NCBI GenBank assembly: GCA_016290715.1
Contig: JAEEUY010000125.1
Coordinates: 1-6,879, forward strand
Length of the DNA: 6,879 bases
Origin: Bacteroidales bacterium
Lineage (GTDB): Bacteria; Bacteroidota; Bacteroidia; Bacteroidales; WCHB1-69
Direction of reading: 5' to 3'
Positions 5,400 through 6,879 of this stretch are shown here, piece after piece. The notes under the pieces are model-generated. The model searched no databases. It had not been told where the DNA came from and worked only from the letters and a program-made list of their open reading frames with translations. How positions within the stretch are numbered: position 1 is the stretch's first letter; each line of letters opens with the position of its first letter. The translations under genes were made by a program, and so were the position numbers.

Positions 5400-6503
5400 T
5401 TGAAGATTTTCAAAAAAAAAGACAAGCAATACAAAGCGGTTTCTCTGTCGGAACTGGCATGGAAACGGTTTAAAAAAGAAAAACAGGGGATGATTTCTCT
5501 GTTTTTCATTCTTTTTGTTGTCATCATTGCCATTTTGGGATACCTTATCACCCCCGACCACTCACCTTATTGCAACCACCAACAATTAGAAATTGCCGTA
5601 CGAGGCCCCGGTTTTACAGTCCAACTGCTGCAAGTAAAACCCACCCAAGAAATTGAAAAAGTGTCGTGGCTTAAAAGAATGTTATATGGTCAACAGGATG
5701 AATATCAAACAATCCCGATAGAATCCTATCGCCATACCAATGATTCCATCTGGATTATACCATTTGAAGACGAAAGCAGAAATGAGATAGGTTATAGCCT
5801 AAACGACGTTTGTGCGCAGCAACCTGTTATCACCAAGAGATTTCTATTAGGTACCGACCGTTACGGTCGCGACGTGTTCAGCCAGTTGCTTATTGGTACA
5901 AGAATCAGCTTGGCCGTAGGGGGCATTTCCGTTTTTATTGCATTGGTTATTGGCATTTTAATCGGCTCTGTTGCGGGTTACTATCGGGGAAAAATTGACG
6001 ACATATTGATGTGGTTCATCAATGTGGTCTGGTCGATTCCCACCCTACTGCTGGTTATTGCCATCAGCTTTGCCTTAGGAAAAGGATTTTGGCAAATCTT
6101 CATGGCCATTGGTCTAACCATGTGGGTTGATGTGGCGAGAGTGGTACGCGGTCAGATGATCAGTTTGAGGGAAAAGGAATTTGTAGAAGCCGGGAAAGCT
6201 TTAGGCTATAGAAGTTCGCATATTATTTGGAAACACCTTTTGCCCAATATTTCCGGCACTATCATTGTCATTGCCGCCTCCAATTTCTCTTCCGCCATCC
6301 TGATGGAAGCAGGACTCAGCTTTTTAGGGATTGGGGTACAACCGCCGACACCGTCGTGGGGAATGATGATGAAAGAGAATTATGCCTACATCGTGCTCGA
6401 CAACGCCTACTTGGCAATTGTACCGGGCATTGCCATTATGTTGTTGGTGCTCGCTTTTATGCTTATCGGAAATGCATTGCGCAATGCACTGAGTGTCAAA
6501 TAG
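5400..6503 (+). CDS. ABC transporter permease, OppC/DppC (peptide/nickel) type
   Basis: This encodes a 367-residue inner-membrane permease, one half of the channel of a peptide-type (or nickel-type) ABC importer. The N-terminal block LSELAWKRFKKEKQGMISLF (16-35) leads into TM1 (about 32-50). The LGTDRYGRDVFSQLLIGTRISL block (150-171) precedes TM2, and further hydrophobic segments lie near 202-226, 230-247, 284-310 and 334-360. The EAA loop that contacts the ATPase is EFVEAGKALGYRSSHIIWKHLLPN (260-283), followed by the family signature GLSFLGIGVQPPTPSWG (305-321). The loop between TM1 and LGTDRYGRD is about 100 residues, roughly twice that of E. coli OppC (302 residues in all). The start is TTG at 5400. 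An in-frame TAA at 5385-5387 excludes any earlier start, and the first ATG (5490, residue 31) would delete the conserved N-terminal block. No OppB, ATPase or binding-protein gene is in the window. Spacing to kamD is 2 bases and to ribF 7, so the three are probably co-transcribed. The substrate cannot be read from sequence. Confidence 0.9.
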   Translation: MKIFKKKDKQYKAVSLSELAWKRFKKEKQGMISLFFILFVVIIAILGYLITPDHSPYCNHQQLEIAVRGPGFTVQLLQVKPTQEIEKVSWLKRMLYGQQDEYQTIPIESYRHTNDSIWIIPFEDESRNEIGYSLNDVCAQQPVITKRFLLGTDRYGRDVFSQLLIGTRISLAVGGISVFIALVIGILIGSVAGYYRGKIDDILMWFINVVWSIPTLLLVIAISFALGKGFWQIFMAIGLTMWVDVARVVRGQMISLREKEFVEAGKALGYRSSHIIWKHLLPNISGTIIVIAASNFSSAILMEAGLSFLGIGVQPPTPSWGMMMKENYAYIVLDNAYLAIVPGIAIMLLVLAFMLIGNALRNALSVK

Positions 6504-6510
6504 ATATAAA

Positions 6511-6879
6511 ATGAAGATTTATACTCAATTAGATAATCTGCCTACTTTCACCAATCCTGTCATCACGGTGGGCTCTTTTGACGGAGTGCATTTAGGGCAC
6601 CGCCAAATATTGAGTTATCTCAAAAAAAGTGCCCAAGAACGCCAGGGTGAAAGCATTGTTATCACTTTTGACCCCCACCCACAACAGGTACTCTATCCCG
6701 GGAACGATTTTTTTCTCATCAATACTTTGGAGGAAAAAAGACAATTACTGGCCAACGAAAATATCGGGCATCTCATCATTCTCCCCTTCACTCCCCAGTT
6801 CGCTTCGCAATCGTTCACCGATTTTCTCCATTTGCTGATAGATAAAATCGGACCCAAAGCCATCGTGATGGGTCCCAAC
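6511..6879 (+). CDS. ribF: bifunctional riboflavin kinase / FAD synthetase, N-terminal part (cut by window end)
   Basis: The first 123 codons of RibF are present; the full protein is usually about 310 residues and converts riboflavin to FMN and then FAD in the cytoplasm. Only the N-terminal FMN adenylyltransferase domain is visible. It includes the nucleotidyltransferase motif VGSFDGVHLGHRQIL (20-34, HxGH-type HLGH at 27-30), ITFDPHPQQVL (51-61), NTLEEKRQLL (71-80, the family's 'T..EK..LL' block) and a QFASQSFTDFL segment (96-106). It ends at IVMGPN just where the family's G-x-(D/N)-hHFG block should follow. The riboflavin kinase domain lies beyond the window. ATG at 6511 is 7 bases after the permease stop, with no Shine-Dalgarno sequence, which suggests co-transcription with the permease and kamD. 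The link to lysine fermentation is unproven; the pathway's acyl-CoA dehydrogenase/Etf steps use FAD, but every cell needs RibF. Confidence 0.96.
   Translation, partial: MKIYTQLDNLPTFTNPVITVGSFDGVHLGHRQILSYLKKSAQERQGESIVITFDPHPQQVLYPGNDFFLINTLEEKRQLLANENIGHLIILPFTPQFASQSFTDFLHLLIDKIGPKAIVMGPN

Overview
The window looks like chromosomal DNA of a member of the Bacteroidota, probably Bacteroidales. Three intergenic regions carry the same TATTTTTG octamer, which fits the Bacteroidota -7 promoter consensus TAnnTTTG. No gene start has a convincing Shine-Dalgarno sequence; most leaders are A/T-rich instead. Two adjacent genes encode small lipoproteins, and the proteins match Bacteroidota-type versions of their families. 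All seven genes lie on the + strand. No gene-free stretch reaches 300 bases, and I see no rRNA, tRNA, CRISPR array, insertion sequence or phage gene.

Layout: (1) A promoter at about 91-120 drives two short lipoprotein genes 16 bases apart: a DUF4878-like protein (145-561) and a permuted papain-like hydrolase of the YiiX/YaeF (C92) type (578-1180). (2) A second TATTTTTG promoter (1276-1283) precedes an exported bleomycin-hydrolase/aminopeptidase-C-like cysteine peptidase (1349-2581), which is closed by a perfect 16-bp stem terminator (2603-2648). (3) A short-form Obg GTPase (2674-3675) follows and has its own terminator (3674-3710), whose stem begins inside the stop codon. (4) A third TATTTTTG promoter (3749-3756) starts a unit of kamD (alpha subunit of lysine 5,6-aminomutase, start best placed at 3814), an OppC/DppC-type ABC permease (5400-6503, TTG start) and ribF (6511 onward, cut by the window end). 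The gaps in this unit are 2 and 7 bases.

How the genes may work together: an exported peptidase, a peptide-type permease and a lysine-fermentation enzyme in neighbouring units suggest a peptide- and amino-acid-using lifestyle. Only the kamD-permease-ribF spacing argues for actual co-transcription. The most unusual point is that kamD is not next to kamE, which encodes the cobalamin- and PLP-binding beta subunit that the alpha subunit needs. kamD instead sits between a housekeeping GTPase gene and a lone permease plus ribF. I found no wholly new system. The points most worth checking are the orphan kamD, its promoter and leader hairpin, and the enlarged extracytoplasmic loop of the permease.
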